Source: Malaya genurostris
Taxonomy: Eukaryota > Arthropoda > Insecta > Diptera > Culicidae
Length of the DNA stretch: 64,000 nucleotides
Direction: 5' to 3'
Assembly (NCBI RefSeq): GCF_030247185.1
Contig: NC_080572.1
Span: forward strand, 94,599,198 to 94,663,197
A program made the translations under genes and the position numbers. This document shows, piece by piece, positions 12,421 through 23,466 of this stretch (position 1 is the first letter of the stretch; every line of letters begins with the position of its first letter). Below the pieces are notes generated by a model that saw only the letters and a program-made list of their open reading frames with translations, was not told where the DNA came from and did no database searches.

Positions 12421-13754
12421 CCCTCAGGGTACGGACTGGGTTATCGTAACCCGAGCGAAATTTGAAAGAAGTGCCATACGAAGAGAAGTCGGCGAGGGGG
12501 GTCCGGACCAGGGGGAGAAAAAACTTATAGGTACACACTATTAGAGGCCCAAGCGGCAGAGTCAGTCTCCGCTTTGTGTCCGAGCTAGACACATATAAAC
12601 ATTGTGCTCGGGTGTGGTACACCCAGTCCGTATCGAACGTTACAAAATTTTCAAAAAAATTAAGTTTTAATTTTCGTCTGTTTGCCGCTGAGGAATAAAA
12701 AGGTAAGTAAGAATACGTACTCTTTACTTAATTTTGTAGATTCTAACCTCAAAATAACGCGTTGTACATGGTGTAAGCGAAGTATTGTAGTAGATCTCAA
12801 TCACTTGAACGTACGTCTTATATCGAAATCTTTGCTGCTCGTAGTGAATTATAACTCATTAAATTTTGTTTCTTGTAATTTTTTGTTAAAGAACACGCAT
12901 TAAAAACATGGCAACGCGTCGAATCACTCGAAGCGTTGCTGCTTTGGAGGAGTTGTACAAGGAAAACGAGGAGGACAGCGTTACAGAGAATGACAGTGAC
13001 ACCGACGACGCCGTAGGTGCGGAAGAGGAAAGTTCTCACGATTCTGAAACAGACGCAGAATCTGAAGGAGAGCCATTGTCAGGCGAAGAAGAAGCAGCTG
13101 CTCCGAGAGGCGCCCCGCCGCGCAAACGCGGCCGCCCTTCATACCGTAGCGAAACTGTGCTGCGAGTGCGGCAATATTATGTAACATGACTTGTGTAACT
13201 TTTTAATAATAAATATTCGCCTTTAACAATTATGTTTGGTATTTATTTATATGATACTACTCAACAATATCTGAGAAACAATTTTTTTACGCTCAAAGTA
13301 ATTAATTTTAACCTTTATCATCATAAATCAACGAAACAACGTTTTTTCGCTAACTCGAAAAAACGCGTATTTTCATTTTTCAAAAAAAATATAGTTTTTG
13401 GATTAAATCAAAAAACCGTTATGGACATTTGTAAGAACTACTTTTTACCTTTCAAATGCGAGTTATACAATGTTAATATTTTTTTTTTTCAAAAAGTTAC
13501 AGCATTTTGAAAAAAAAACGTTTTTTACAAAAAAAATTCGAGACCCGTTCACATTTTTCATTATAATTTTTTTTCAATCAGTTAAATGATTAATCTGACA
13601 ACTCTATTATATTTTTGAGACAATTTCACACAAAATAAAAAAAAATTTTTCAAATTGACAAAGTACAGCTCGATATACACCCAATCAAAGTCGCCGGGTT
13701 AGGCTAACCCAGTCCGTACTGAACGTAACTTTTTTATAGTCCGTACCCTGAGGG
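12421..13754 (+). mobile_element. Non-autonomous piggyBac-type transposon, 1,334 bp
   Basis: The ends are inverted repeats: CCCTCAGGGTACGGACT at 12421 and its reverse complement at the right end, finishing at 13754. Both are flanked by TTAA (12417-12420 and 13755-13758), the target duplication diagnostic of piggyBac elements, whose ends usually start CCY. A subterminal motif CCCAGTCCGTA occurs near 12616 and 13711 as well as inverted at the left tip. The interior encodes only an N-terminal transposase-like fragment, so it would depend on transposase supplied in trans. Confidence 0.9.
12908..13189 (+). CDS. Acidic N-terminal remnant of a piggyBac transposase with AT-hook-like motif
   Basis: This 93-residue frame lies inside the piggyBac element. 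After MATRRITRSV it becomes strongly acidic (many E, D and S, about residues 20-65), typical of piggyBac transposase N-termini. A basic PRKRGRPSYRS motif follows whose core GRP matches an AT-hook. It then stops after VLRVRQYYVT, with AATAAA 20 bases later near 13209. The DDBD_1/DDE catalytic core (usually several hundred residues) is absent, consistent with an internal deletion joining the N-terminal exon to the 3' end. The ORF may still be expressed as a short DNA-binding peptide, which is inference. Confidence 0.65.
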   Translation: MATRRITRSVAALEELYKENEEDSVTENDSDTDDAVGAEEESSHDSETDAESEGEPLSGEEEAAAPRGAPPRKRGRPSYRSETVLRVRQYYVT

Positions 13755-13758
13755 TTAA

Positions 13759-13930
13759 ACGCGTTTTTCGCAAAATCAGGTTTTGAAAGTCCGTGTCCAT
13801 CGTCATTCAAAAACTACTGAGCCATTTTATGTTTCAAATTTTACAAACACTTTGGAGAGGTTTCAAAATAATTCAAAAAATTAAAATCAAAATCAAACAG
13901 AAACGTTGGGATCTAGAAAAACTTCTACTC
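13759..13930 (-). repeat. Dispersed repeat family A, right arm (inverted)
   Basis: The reverse complement of 11930-12010 extends here: GAAAGTCCGTGTCCATCGTC and ATTCAAAAACTACTGAGCC. The further outward part (AACGTTTCTGTTTGAT on the - strand) matches the start of the copy at 51430. The arm begins directly at the right-hand TTAA of the piggyBac element. Confidence 0.78.
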
Positions 13931-15435
13931 TATCTATGCTGCTTTGATTTGTTCACATCTGATTAGTCTGCGCTGAGATACAGTGAAAACCGCAAATCAT
14001 GATTTTAAAGAAGCGTTCACAAAAATACCTCTTCACCGACTTGTTTCACAATATTTTTCCACGAAAAAAATACAAAATGCTGTTCGAATTATGCTTTTCG
14101 TCTTGCAAAACATTTGGATTTAAGTTGTTGCATGATTATTCTGAAAAAAATTCTCCCCCCTTAAGATAATTTGTGTAGTGTACGCAACAAATATATTCGC
14201 CCTTTTTTAAAATCAGTCTGCAGTCAAACTGGTCTCTCAACCCGTGCCAAATCTATAACGAAGACGAGTGCAAAATTTCATAGAAATCGGAGCAAGTCAA
14301 TTCTGATTTTATTACCTATGCAGAAGAATAAGAAGAAGAAGAATATTACAATAGAATCTTATCAAAACTGTATCTTTTGCTAGAAAGTTTTGACTCAAAC
14401 TTGTTTCGTAATCGGTTATAAGAATTGCTTTCTTGTTTTCGTTTGACTGTCTGGAGACCAGTTCCTACTGATCAGCATTTTCTCGCGCGATGCTTGGAAC
14501 CAGATGCCGTTCGCTGCAAACAAGCCACATTTATTTTGGTGTACAAAATATGACAGGTTGTCATCTAGTAAATATGATAATAAATTATACACTTAGAATA
14601 AATAGGCTTTAATTAATTGATGTTAACTTTGGGTAGCCGCAGATATGTTAATCTATGCTTTATTTTATATATTAAAAAGCATTAGTAGACGAAAGATTGG
14701 TTGATAATAGTTGAATAGATAATCACAGAGCTGCCAACATCAGTTTTTGTTGTAATAATAAAAAAAACATTTTGTTTTTCGAAATCTATTGATTTGATTG
14801 TAATTTTTGGTGGCTTTTTTGGTAGATCTGTCCACGCAACGTAAAGCATGAACACATTCCAGATGAACTTTTATTTCTTTAAGCATCTGGCATCATTTCG
14901 CTTCTTAATATCTAATTTGGAGTACTCATCTTTCGTTAATAAAAATACGTTTCTATATATTTTAGTTCTATCCGACATAAATCTAGGGCTCAAGTAAACG
15001 GTGTAGTCATGCACACTACACTTGTTAGATAGTTCATTTCTCCTGGAGATAGCGAACCGTTTCGACAATCGAATAGTTGAAGCTCCCGGTACCCAGGATA
15101 TAATAGTAGTGACATAATCGCGAGCCAATTCAATGATTTCCGGAAGAAAAAGTAAACTATTTACTTAACAGTCATTTGAAGTTAGTACCTTTTGTCATGA
15201 GATGGTCGAATTTGAATTTTAGATTTAATTTAAAACTGATTTTTCAAACTAAATTTTCTGTCTTATTGTTTGTCAAAAAAATGACTGGAACACATAAGTA
15301 AAATATTTGCTATTTTTACCTAAATATTGATAGGAACAAACCAATCCACTGTTGTTTTGTTGTTTTGTTGTTCCAAGTAATAATATTCACATTATTAACC
15401 CAGATTTTCTATTGTCACTATTCCAATGAAAATCA
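13931..15435. other. AT-rich sequence with one shared repeat segment
   Basis: Bases about 14180-14320 resemble 21830-21965 (CGCCCTTTTTxAAAATCAGTC, then a CAAAxTTTCATxxAAATCGGAG string), so a dispersed repeat is present. The rest shows no gene; an 85-codon - strand ORF at 14871-15128 has no recognisable features. Confidence 0.4.
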
Positions 15436-15439
15436 TCGT

Positions 15440-15770
15440 TGTGTGAAATCCAAAGTCATTAAAATGAAACCCAAATTCTTTAAAATTAAAATACATTCTT
15501 TATGCCGAAATGCATTCCTTAAGAAAAATTTTAAGTTCTTGTGTCAAAGGTTGAATATTGCACTCTTTGAAGTCAATAACGATTGGATTGCTTAGCGATA
15601 GAACCGATGTCAGTACTTTTTGTTCACTAGTTTTCCTTACTTATAGATTGTCTCATTTTTCACAGCACATTTTTGTTCTTCGTTTCTGTCGTTACGGTAG
15701 TAAGTGGTTTTAATGTCGACTGAATCGGGCGAGGGTAAAAGGCAAACTGCGTCAGTTTCGTTATAAACCT
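15440..15770 (-). pseudogene. Relic of a non-LTR element ORF1 start and 5' UTR
   Basis: On the - strand the translation IDFKECNIQPLTQELK matches VDFRQCKIRPSIRELE of the element at 33.2-34.3 kb, and the leader beyond it also aligns (TCAGTCGA.A.TAAAAC.... on the - strand). The reading frame decays after about 25 codons. It is a degenerate 5' fragment of that retroelement family. Confidence 0.6.
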
Positions 15771-15785
15771 AATTATTTGAAATAT

Positions 15786-15816
15786 ATCTTAGAGCTTAAG
15801 CGGTGTGTCTTTAAAC
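15786..15816 (+). repeat. Short match to the 3' tail of retrotransposon copy 1
   Basis: ATCTTAGAGCTTAAGC followed by (G/A)GTGTG and TTAAAC also occurs at about 3684-3714, just before the poly(A) of copy 1. No A-run follows here. It is either a minimal 5'-truncated insertion with a lost tail or a shared sequence of other origin. Confidence 0.5.
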
Positions 15817-16007
15817 TTATTGCGAAGGAGAATCTTCCCCTTGTTGTTTAATACGATTTATTTATTTTGTTGGTTTTGACTTACAGTTCGCTTCTCGGTG
15901 CTGACAAAAATTGAACCAAGTTTGACATGTTGCTCCCCTATTTGTACACACTTCGAAAAAAACTCTGTGATTTTACAAATTCGTTGACAAAAAATGATGG
16001 CGAATGG

Positions 16008-16160
16008 GGGGGACGGGTATAGCGTGATGGGTAAGTCGATGCCTTTCACGCAGCCCGCCTGGGTTCGATTCCCAACCCCGCACATAGGGTCAGAAAGTTT
16101 TTCTGGCCCGAAGAGGCGAATGACATTAATGTTAAAACCTCTATAATTGAAACAAAAAAA
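16008..16160 (+). mobile_element. tRNA-related SINE (Feilai-type), + strand
   Basis: The element has a tRNA-like head with a box A-like TAGCGTGATGGG at 16020 and an exact pol III box B GGTTCGATTCC at 16062-16072. A body (TTTTTCTGGCCCGAAGAGGC, AAAACCTCTATAATTGAAAC) and an A-run follow. A 19-base target duplication, six A residues then TGATGGCGAATGG, occurs at 15989-16007 and 16161-16179. The perfect duplication and intact promoter boxes indicate a fairly recent insertion. The family name is recalled from Aedes literature and not verified. Confidence 0.92.
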
Positions 16161-16480
16161 AAAAAATGATGGCGAATGGTTAAAACCGAGGTGAAGTAAA
16201 ATAACATAAATTAATAATAAATGGGGCATATATATTCATATTGTCACAAAAATAAAAAAAAATTCCATGCAAATACAACATTAAGTTATTGCATATGAAA
16301 TATTCCGCCATTTGACGAATCAGGTCTTTATGAATTGAATCATATGAGAAATTAGGTCACCAGCAAAATTCAGAAGTTTTTTCAGTGTACGTACGAGTTT
16401 TGATGCGTATTCGACTGGGGCGCCGCAAAATTGTGAGAGCTGAATATTTTTGTTACATGATGTCTTTGATTACACTAAGT

Positions 16481-16636
16481 TTTTTTTGTTTCGATTATAG
16501 AGGTTTTAATCTTAAGGTCATTCACCTCTTCGGGCCCGAAAAACTTTCTGACCCTCTGTGCGGGGTTGGGAATCGAACCCAGGCGGGCTGCTTGAAAGGC
16601 ATTGACTTACCCATCACGCTACACCCGTCCCCTTTT
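16481..16636 (-). mobile_element. tRNA-related SINE (Feilai-type), - strand
   Basis: This is a second copy of the same SINE in opposite orientation, with box B at 16579-16569 and the poly(A) seen as a T-run at 16481. The target duplication TTACACTAAGT is present at 16470-16480 and 16637-16647. It lies about 300 bases from the first copy and could pair with it in a transcript. Confidence 0.92.
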
Positions 16637-16659
16637 TTACACTAAGTAAGACGTGTTCG

Positions 16660-19190
16660 AACTTAAAACCAAATAAAAATAATATAATTTCGATGAAGTT
16701 GAATAGTTCTTTATACTGTATAAGTATGTGAATTCTATACACATTTTACGTCGTTGTTTCACAGCCTCCTATTGAGACTGTTAATAAAAAATGTAGAATT
16801 ATGCAAGTAAATACCATCTTATAAACCCCTCAACAAAGTTGATGTATCTAACGATAGTTAAAGTGAACATTAAAGTAAATTTAATTACTAGCTTACTTCA
16901 GTTTTGACAGAACATACAATTATTGTCTGAACAAGTTAGATTTATAAGAAGATTTCTGACGTGTAGCTGGGCCGGTACAGTCTGAAAATTCATAAAAGCT
17001 AATGTGTAAAATTTGATAATGGAATATGGTCCTAATGCATTGATGCTATTGCTGCTGACATTCCTCGGTTAGCCGATCTCCCCTATTGAAGGCTTTTTAC
17101 GAGCGTTCAATTTGCCTCGGCAAAAATGTGCATCAGGATAAAGTTTAATAAACCACTTCCGGGTGCATAATGCTGCCTCTGCTGGCCCCGGTGGTAACGT
17201 TAAGATGGTGGTGTCTGCCAGTTTTCCTGCCAACTGGACCAGGTTGGAGTGGTGAATTTCTTCGTTTGAACTTCGCCGACCTCGGAGGTGCTAATCTTTT
17301 ATTGAATTTATTCAGTCAACATTATCTGCTGCTGCATTATTTATGGAGCAACAATAGATTGGGAAAGTTTCGCAATATGTCTTTCTTGTTTCACGAAGAT
17401 CGCCAATTCTCCAAGGAAGGGAAATTTATACAAACTGAACTTTCTATTGTTGTTTGATATTAGAACAAAAGCTTTTCATTTGTTGGAAAATTATTTATTC
17501 CGAGAAACAACAGTACAGACGGATGATTTTGTAGCGCTAGAATCGTATTTAGTTGGTCCGAATACAGACACTAATTGTCTCTGTTGTGTAATCGTAAACT
17601 TTTTTGGTTGAGAACAAAACACTTGGTTAAAAATGTCCTAAATGATTTATTGGATCAGTTCCTGTTCATCCACCATTTTCGTCTGTATTTTTTACTGAGT
17701 TTTATTCTAATTAGAGTCACCAATGAGCACAAAAGTCTAACTGGAGTTTCGCATGAATAAGTACAGCAACAGAAGCTTGTTAGTATTGGCAAAACTGTTA
17801 GTGCAATCATGCCGACTTCCAACTTTCCAATTAATTTGATCATGCTCATCCGGACGAAACGAAGCTTGCTTATATCAAACAAATCGATGTGCAAATAAAA
17901 GTGCCAGCAATCGGTGTCCTCTCGGTGAACGTGTCCGGATCGAGCAGCATGTGCAGGAGCAATATAAAACCTGACTGCAATGACAGCTCTGTTTATTCAG
18001 CAATGGCATTTATTTGATTTTTTATGATGCTGTAATAGAGAAAACCCTGATTTTGTTTGTATAGAATATTCTATGAAAAATCAATAAAGTACTACTCCAA
18101 CTAATGAATCGGCGATTGTGGGAAGTTTCCGTTCATCAAACTAATGACTATCCGTTAAGCCGATCACGGTTCCTGAGCTGATTGATCACGGGTTAAGCCT
18201 CATGAAATATATAAAAATAAGGCTAAGGCAGGACCTTTCCAAACTTTTCTCCATTATAATAGCGTTCATTGAGGCAGATTCATACGTTCTTGTTATTTTT
18301 TATTATTATTTATATAGAAAAGTTCTGATTTTTGAGCCGGGTCTCATATAATATTCCACTCAGTTAAACAAAATCGAAAAAATGACTACTTGTGGGTGTG
18401 TAGCGGTAAGAATATGAATGTATGTGACACATTTCACTTGATTTTTTCTAAAATAGCTGAACCGATTTTAGCACAATTTTATTCAAATAACAAACTTTAC
18501 AATAAAATACAAATAAAAGAATCAGAAAAGGCTGAACCGATTCTGACAAAACTAGATTGAAATGAAAGTCTTTTTGAAAGTATATACGCTATTGTTTATG
18601 TTTTGGATCTGATGAATATTTTCCGAATTATGCAAAATTAAATTTAAAAATTTACTGTTTTTTGACAATATCTGTCACAAGTCATAACTGACCTTCAAAA
18701 CTAAAAAATGTAGCAAATTTATTTCATTTTCGCTTGATGCTAAACCTAACCCAGTTTCGCCATGGTTGCTGCCAAACCGTTTGTTCGAACTTGTTTCGAA
18801 CCTAGTTTTAATGTTGTTGAACGGAAAATCGAGTCAATTTCGAACCTGATTCTTATATCAGGTTCGCTCTAGCCCCCGTTGTTAAGTGCGAACCAAACAC
18901 AGTTTCGTGAAAAGTGTTTGTTTGGTGAAACTATCCCTGGTTAGATTGTAAGAACTATTCACGGAGATTTTTATTTTTTCGCCATAATTGGCGATAAAAT
19001 GACGCTTGCAATCAAAATTAAACACAATTTTAGTATCACTCAAAAATATAAAAAAGTGTTTTGAATTGTCCTGATTATTTTAGTAATCTTTTTTCTGCTT
19101 ATTATAATAAAACAATCGATGACCAGTCTCTCTTGTCTTAATTTTTGAGAGAAAAACGATTATTGATGCAGAAAACATGTGGATCGATAA
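16660..19190. other. AT-rich sequence without recognised gene
   Basis: A relatively GC-rich patch at 17160-17300 carries a 95-codon ORF (17170-17457) with no recognisable domain. Around 18735-18955 weakly inverted ends (CTAACCCAGTTTC...; TAGTTTCACCA on the other strand) hint at a decayed MITE of about 220 bp. Nothing else is supported. Confidence 0.35.
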
Positions 19191-19192
19191 AA

Positions 19193-19235
19193 AAAGGTTT
19201 ATCTCACTACTAGGTGGATTAAGCACGGTTTTACT
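19193..19235 (+). repeat. Terminal motif of dispersed repeat family B
   Basis: The string CTAGGTGGATTAA, preceded by an AAAGG...ATC.CAC context, recurs at 31985-32030 and 34865-34915 (+) and at 37456-37500, 45822-45865 and 60515-60560 (-). A degenerate version is near 54352. It is the end of the dispersed repeat whose other parts carry CCGGAGGGCC and GGATCCGACTTCCGG. Confidence 0.75.
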
Positions 19236-19241
19236 AAGAAA

Positions 19242-19565
19242 ATGTCAAATTTTGTGGCGAATAAATTGATGTTGTGGGAAGTTCTTTTTCATTATTTCGA
19301 AATGAAGAAAACAGCAGTTGAAATTTATCGTATTTTTGTGGAAGTATATGATGAGCATGATCTAACTGAGCAAATGTATCGGAAGTGGTTTGCACGGTTT
19401 GAAAGTGGACATTTCAATTTGGAAGACGAAGAACGAACCGGAGCGCCATCAAAATTGGAAGATAAAGAATTGGAGGAATTACTCGACCAAGACCCGTCGC
19501 AAAAGTAAAACTTGCATAATCATTCGGAGTTACTCAGCCACATTTGCCTGATCTTTAGATCTGTT
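19242..19565 (+). pseudogene. Mariner transposase, N-terminal fragment
   Basis: The 88-residue frame starting at 19242 is the helix-turn-helix (HTH_48-type) N-terminus of a mariner transposase: KKTAVEIYRIFVEVYDEH, YRKWFARFESG, LEDEERTGAP and ELEELLDQDPSQ are family hallmarks. At about 19505 the frame breaks. The next frame continues with a FGVTQPH remnant (normally SLGVTQ) and then homology ends. The catalytic D,D34D domain is missing. It abuts the family B repeat end directly, so it is 5'-truncated as well. Confidence 0.85.
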
Positions 19566-19865
19566 GTCTCTGTTCGATTGACTTCAAAAATAAGATGAAA
19601 TTAGGAGTATTCGCTTCAAGTTTTTGCATCGCTATAACAACAGTATTGAACAATTTTCGAACTACTTTTTCTGCGGTAGTGCTTCACAAATCCGAAGCAA
19701 AGATATTGTATTCGATTTTATCACAATGCATTAATTGAAAGTCGAGTAATCGCTAAAATAATATGGTGACTCTACTAATGAGATGACTGTTGGTACACTA
19801 ACCTTAGTCAGAATCTATTAGAATAGAAACAGTAGCTCAATGTTACGATGTTTGCGTGTGGAGTA

Positions 19866-19932
19866 CATGTATGTATGTATGTATGTATGTATGTATGTAT
19901 GCATGTATGTAAGTTTGTATGTGTGTGTGAGT
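19866..19932. repeat. ATGT microsatellite
   Basis: About eight perfect ATGT units are followed by degenerate GTAT/GTGT repeats. Confidence 0.9.
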
Positions 19933-21295
19933 ATGTTTGCGTGCATATGCATATGTATATGTACTTATTTATATTCCTAATATGTTATCACACTCTAAGT
20001 GAACTAAGCGAAAAATGAGTTTTACAACGGTTGAAAAGTTTTGTTGATATTCATTTACATAAATATGGATTTTTTAACCAATAATATTCAATAAGTTGCT
20101 CTCTAGTTTGCATAATATATTTCAATAAACTGTTAATTTTTTTGCCTAGTGCGTTTGAAAATTCTTCGTGCGGGTTTTTGGTTCAATATATAGGACGTCT
20201 GTCATACAAGCCAGTTGTCGTATGAAACAAAAATAACTATTTCAATAGATTAATATGCAAAATATACCTCTATTATAATGTTTTTGACTCTGAAATATAT
20301 ATCTCATCTATTACTATTATAGTTTTCATACGAACAATTTATGAATTCAACAGTTTATAGGAGACATACAATATGCAATGCAATGGTATGCAATACAAAG
20401 GTGGAACACATTCACGATCTCTCCACTGCAGTAAACTTCACTCTCTGACACATACAATGTTTGCTGACGGCCCGAACGAGCAGCATTCAGTTCATCACTC
20501 GTTTCTCTTCAATCGAGGCTCAGTTTAACCACCGTCAGTTGATCTCTTGAAGTAACAAAATATCTCTTTCAATAGTGTGGGAGCGGTCTTCAAATAAGGT
20601 TCATGTAAACATTCGAATTGGTTCAAGATAGTAGATGAAAGACTAACCAGATAGCTGAAATATCAATCACAAAATACACATAAATTAATTGTTTCCTCCT
20701 TAAGTTTTCATTTTTAACACACTCCATTTATAAGTCTATTCGTTCGAAATTGCTTACTACCAAGAGCGAAGACAATGAAGCAGCTAGACTACTTGGCACT
20801 TGAAACTGAGCAAGAAAAACTTCATATGACTAGGTACGATTATTCAACTGACGATGAATTCGGGGAGCTTCACTTGTAAATTGCAGCAAAAGTCATATGA
20901 ATTAGAAGGGATATGCTGACGGCCAGTGGCCATAAATTTCATTTTCATCTTATAATATTCGATTGAAAATGAAATTTTACCGCACTGCACCAGTGCGAGA
21001 GCAAATATGTCTCGGTGACCCGTCTGTGCATCACGAGTTAGAACGCTGCTGTTGAGATTCGCTCTAAAGCAGAGGGTAATTGCGAATCATTTTACTATTG
21101 TATGGTATCACAATCGCAACAGGAACGCATGACGCATGTTTATGTTTGTTACAGTATAACTTCAGTATAATCTAACGGGTTCTTACCAAATTTGGCACAG
21201 GTGAGCAATTCCAGGAATGAGTAGACGAAAAAGTGACAAAATCAGAATTGCCTTTTTCAAATCGTTTCAACGAGAAATTAAAATTTCGAATATAT
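19933..21295. other. AT-rich sequence; small hairpin near 20937-20982
   Basis: No gene is recognised. AAATTTCATTTTCATC and its near-perfect inverse face each other across a short loop at 20937-20982 and may belong to a small MITE. A (CT)-rich stretch at 20400-20600 has no clear function. Confidence 0.35.
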
Positions 21296-21299
21296 CTGT

Positions 21300-21800
21300 A
21301 AATTGTTTTAGCTGTAAATTCTTCATTTTTCAAAAGGCACGGATGAGATAGCCATCAATAAGCCATTTTGTTAATTTAATTTTTTTTGATTCATTTTGAA
21401 ATTATTGAGAATTGTTTAAATTATTGCACTATTAATTCTCTACAACTTCTTCCTGGACGTCATTTTTGTACGATTAACGGTTTCCGAATTACAACTAGAA
21501 GAACTCGATCATTTGCATGCACCCGTAAACTGTTTTAGTTGTAACTTCTTCATTTTTCAAAAGGCACGGATGGGATAGCCATCAATCTGTAGGTTTTAAT
21601 GATCGCTTTAAAATAAAAATGATCAAAAAAAAAAATTAAAACACTGATTTTTTTTTACTTTTTCGGATTATTTTGTAATTATTGAGAAAAAAATTAGAAA
21701 AATTTTCAGTCTATATACTTTTAGAGTGCCCAATCGATTCCCTACAACTTCTTCCTGAACGCCATTTTTGTACAATTAACGGTTTCCGAGTTACAACAAT
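21300..21800 (+). repeat. Diverged tandem duplication of about 230-300 bp
   Basis: Two ordered motifs occur twice: CTTCATTTTTCAAAAGGCAC at 21321 and 21547, and CTACAACTTCTTCCTG at 21441 and about 21742. Both second motifs are followed by CATTTTTGTAC.ATTAACGG. The spacing differs by indels, so this is an old tandem duplication inside a repeat. Confidence 0.75.
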
Positions 21801-21829
21801 TTGAAAAAGGCATTTTTGTGAAATGCAAA

Positions 21830-21965
21830 AACACATACGCCCTTTTTGAAAATCAGTCGTGAGTAGGATTGACCTCTCCATCGGTTCAAAACTTATGGTT
21901 TGCCATACTGAAGCCATATGCAAAGTTTCATCCAAATCGGAGAAGGTCAAGTCTGATTATCTGCT
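21830..21965 (+). repeat. Repeat segment shared with 14180-14320
   Basis: It shares CGCCCTTTTTGAAAATCAGTC-type and AAATCGGAG...CAAGTCTGATT strings with 14180-14320. It has no coding content. Confidence 0.6.
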
Positions 21966-23462
21966 AAGCATTTCTGGAAATGCTCAGGTATTTCTTGCTC
22001 TTTAGAGGTTGTCATGAGCACGCCCGTACCCAGGATTTCGTTTCGGGAGGAGCTCAAAGATAAAAATTAATGTTGCTGAAGATTCCTTATGTACCTAATT
22101 TTCGGTGTGTGTTTTACGGGTGTTTTTAACAGACATTTTAAGCCTTTTCGAATTGCAACCTGTACAGGAATGCGCAGAATTAAATCGTAAATATCTCTTG
22201 TTGTATTTCACGCAGCAACATAATTTCTTCTCCATACCATTGAAAATAGGTTCAGTAATTTATGATAAAATTTTCAGTAGTATGAGACATCCAAAAATAA
22301 TTCAAAGTTGAAGTTTATGTGTGAAATGTGTGAACGGAAGTAGGAACGAACATTAAGATGAAATTCAGTACCAAAATAAAACGCACAAAATTTCAACTGC
22401 ATGAATTAAACGAAGCATCGACCAAAGCGTATTGTGCAAAACCGACACATAGAAATACGGAATATTTTCAGTGATTATGGATGGTTAAAAACCATGAGTA
22501 TTTTTCATTAACTATGCGGGAGGCATATTTGTGCATGTTGCTTAAAACGATCAACTTAGTCTTTCAGTTTATAAAAAATTGCTGTTATAATTTATTATAT
22601 CGCCTATAGCGAAATTGTTCAATCTTTGTTACAGATCAAAATCTTTAGCATGAGCTGTGTACCGCTTATTCGGTTTATAAGCGAGAGATGAGAATGCTGA
22701 GTGTGATATTTGTTGTGGTCGACTTTTTTTCCAGTATATATGCATCTATGCAATTCCTTCAAAACTCACTAACACTGGTAGTTCCCATAGACAGTACGAG
22801 TAGTAAAAATTTTGCTATTTTGCTTTTTTAAATTTTCTCAAGAATTTCGAGCTTCCAAATTCAAACAGCCAAAACCGAGCTGATTCTAAGAAATTTTGTT
22901 TTATTGCATCCTCTTGTATACTTATGGCTACATGTTTTAGGTACAACAATTTACCAAACATGTTTTTGGCACTTTCCACAAGGTATCCTTGAACATAACA
23001 AAAAATACAAATATTTTGCGTTATAAATTGAAAACATTTGGTTTCATTTGATTTTCTTTATAATTTAAACGTCAATCGTTGCCATCATGAAAAATACAAC
23101 TATGCCAAATCTTCTGATGAATCAATATAAATATAATTATAATAAATAATAAATCAACAAAAATGTATATCTGTTATGTTTGTTAACTTTTTTTATAATA
23201 AATAAATAAAGAATTTTCTCAAACTAAAGAAAAACAATCCAAAGTGTGGAAAAGCTTGTTAGTTTATTCGTACACACGTCATCCAGTTATGTCGCTGACA
23301 TTACCCAACCGCCTTTTTTTCGAGAGAAGAGAGTGTATCAAGTGTTCTTAATAACATAGAATTGGTTAAATAATTAGGTGAAGAAAACTCAGTTGAAAAG
23401 TTATTTTTCTCTTTGATAGTAATTTCTCTTAAATATATAGCTTGCCGTTTATTATAACTATA
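21966..23462. other. AT-rich sequence without recognised gene
   Basis: The only ORFs are short and featureless. A string at 22015-22055 (CCGTACCCAGGATTTCG, GGGAGGAGCTC) looks like an end of another interspersed repeat but cannot be bounded here. Confidence 0.35.
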
Positions 23463-23466
23463 TACA

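Noticed and set aside
16008..16160. tRNA gene suggested by box A and box B
   Set aside because: The sequence continues into a SINE body with A-run and target duplication, and no cloverleaf with a proper acceptor stem is seen.
17170..17457. 95-codon + strand ORF in a GC-richer patch
   Set aside because: No domain, no neighbouring splice or promoter evidence, and no similar sequence in the window; cannot be supported as a gene.
18735..18955. Possible 220-bp MITE with TAACC...GTTTC.CC ends
   Set aside because: The inverted ends match only imperfectly and no target duplication was found.
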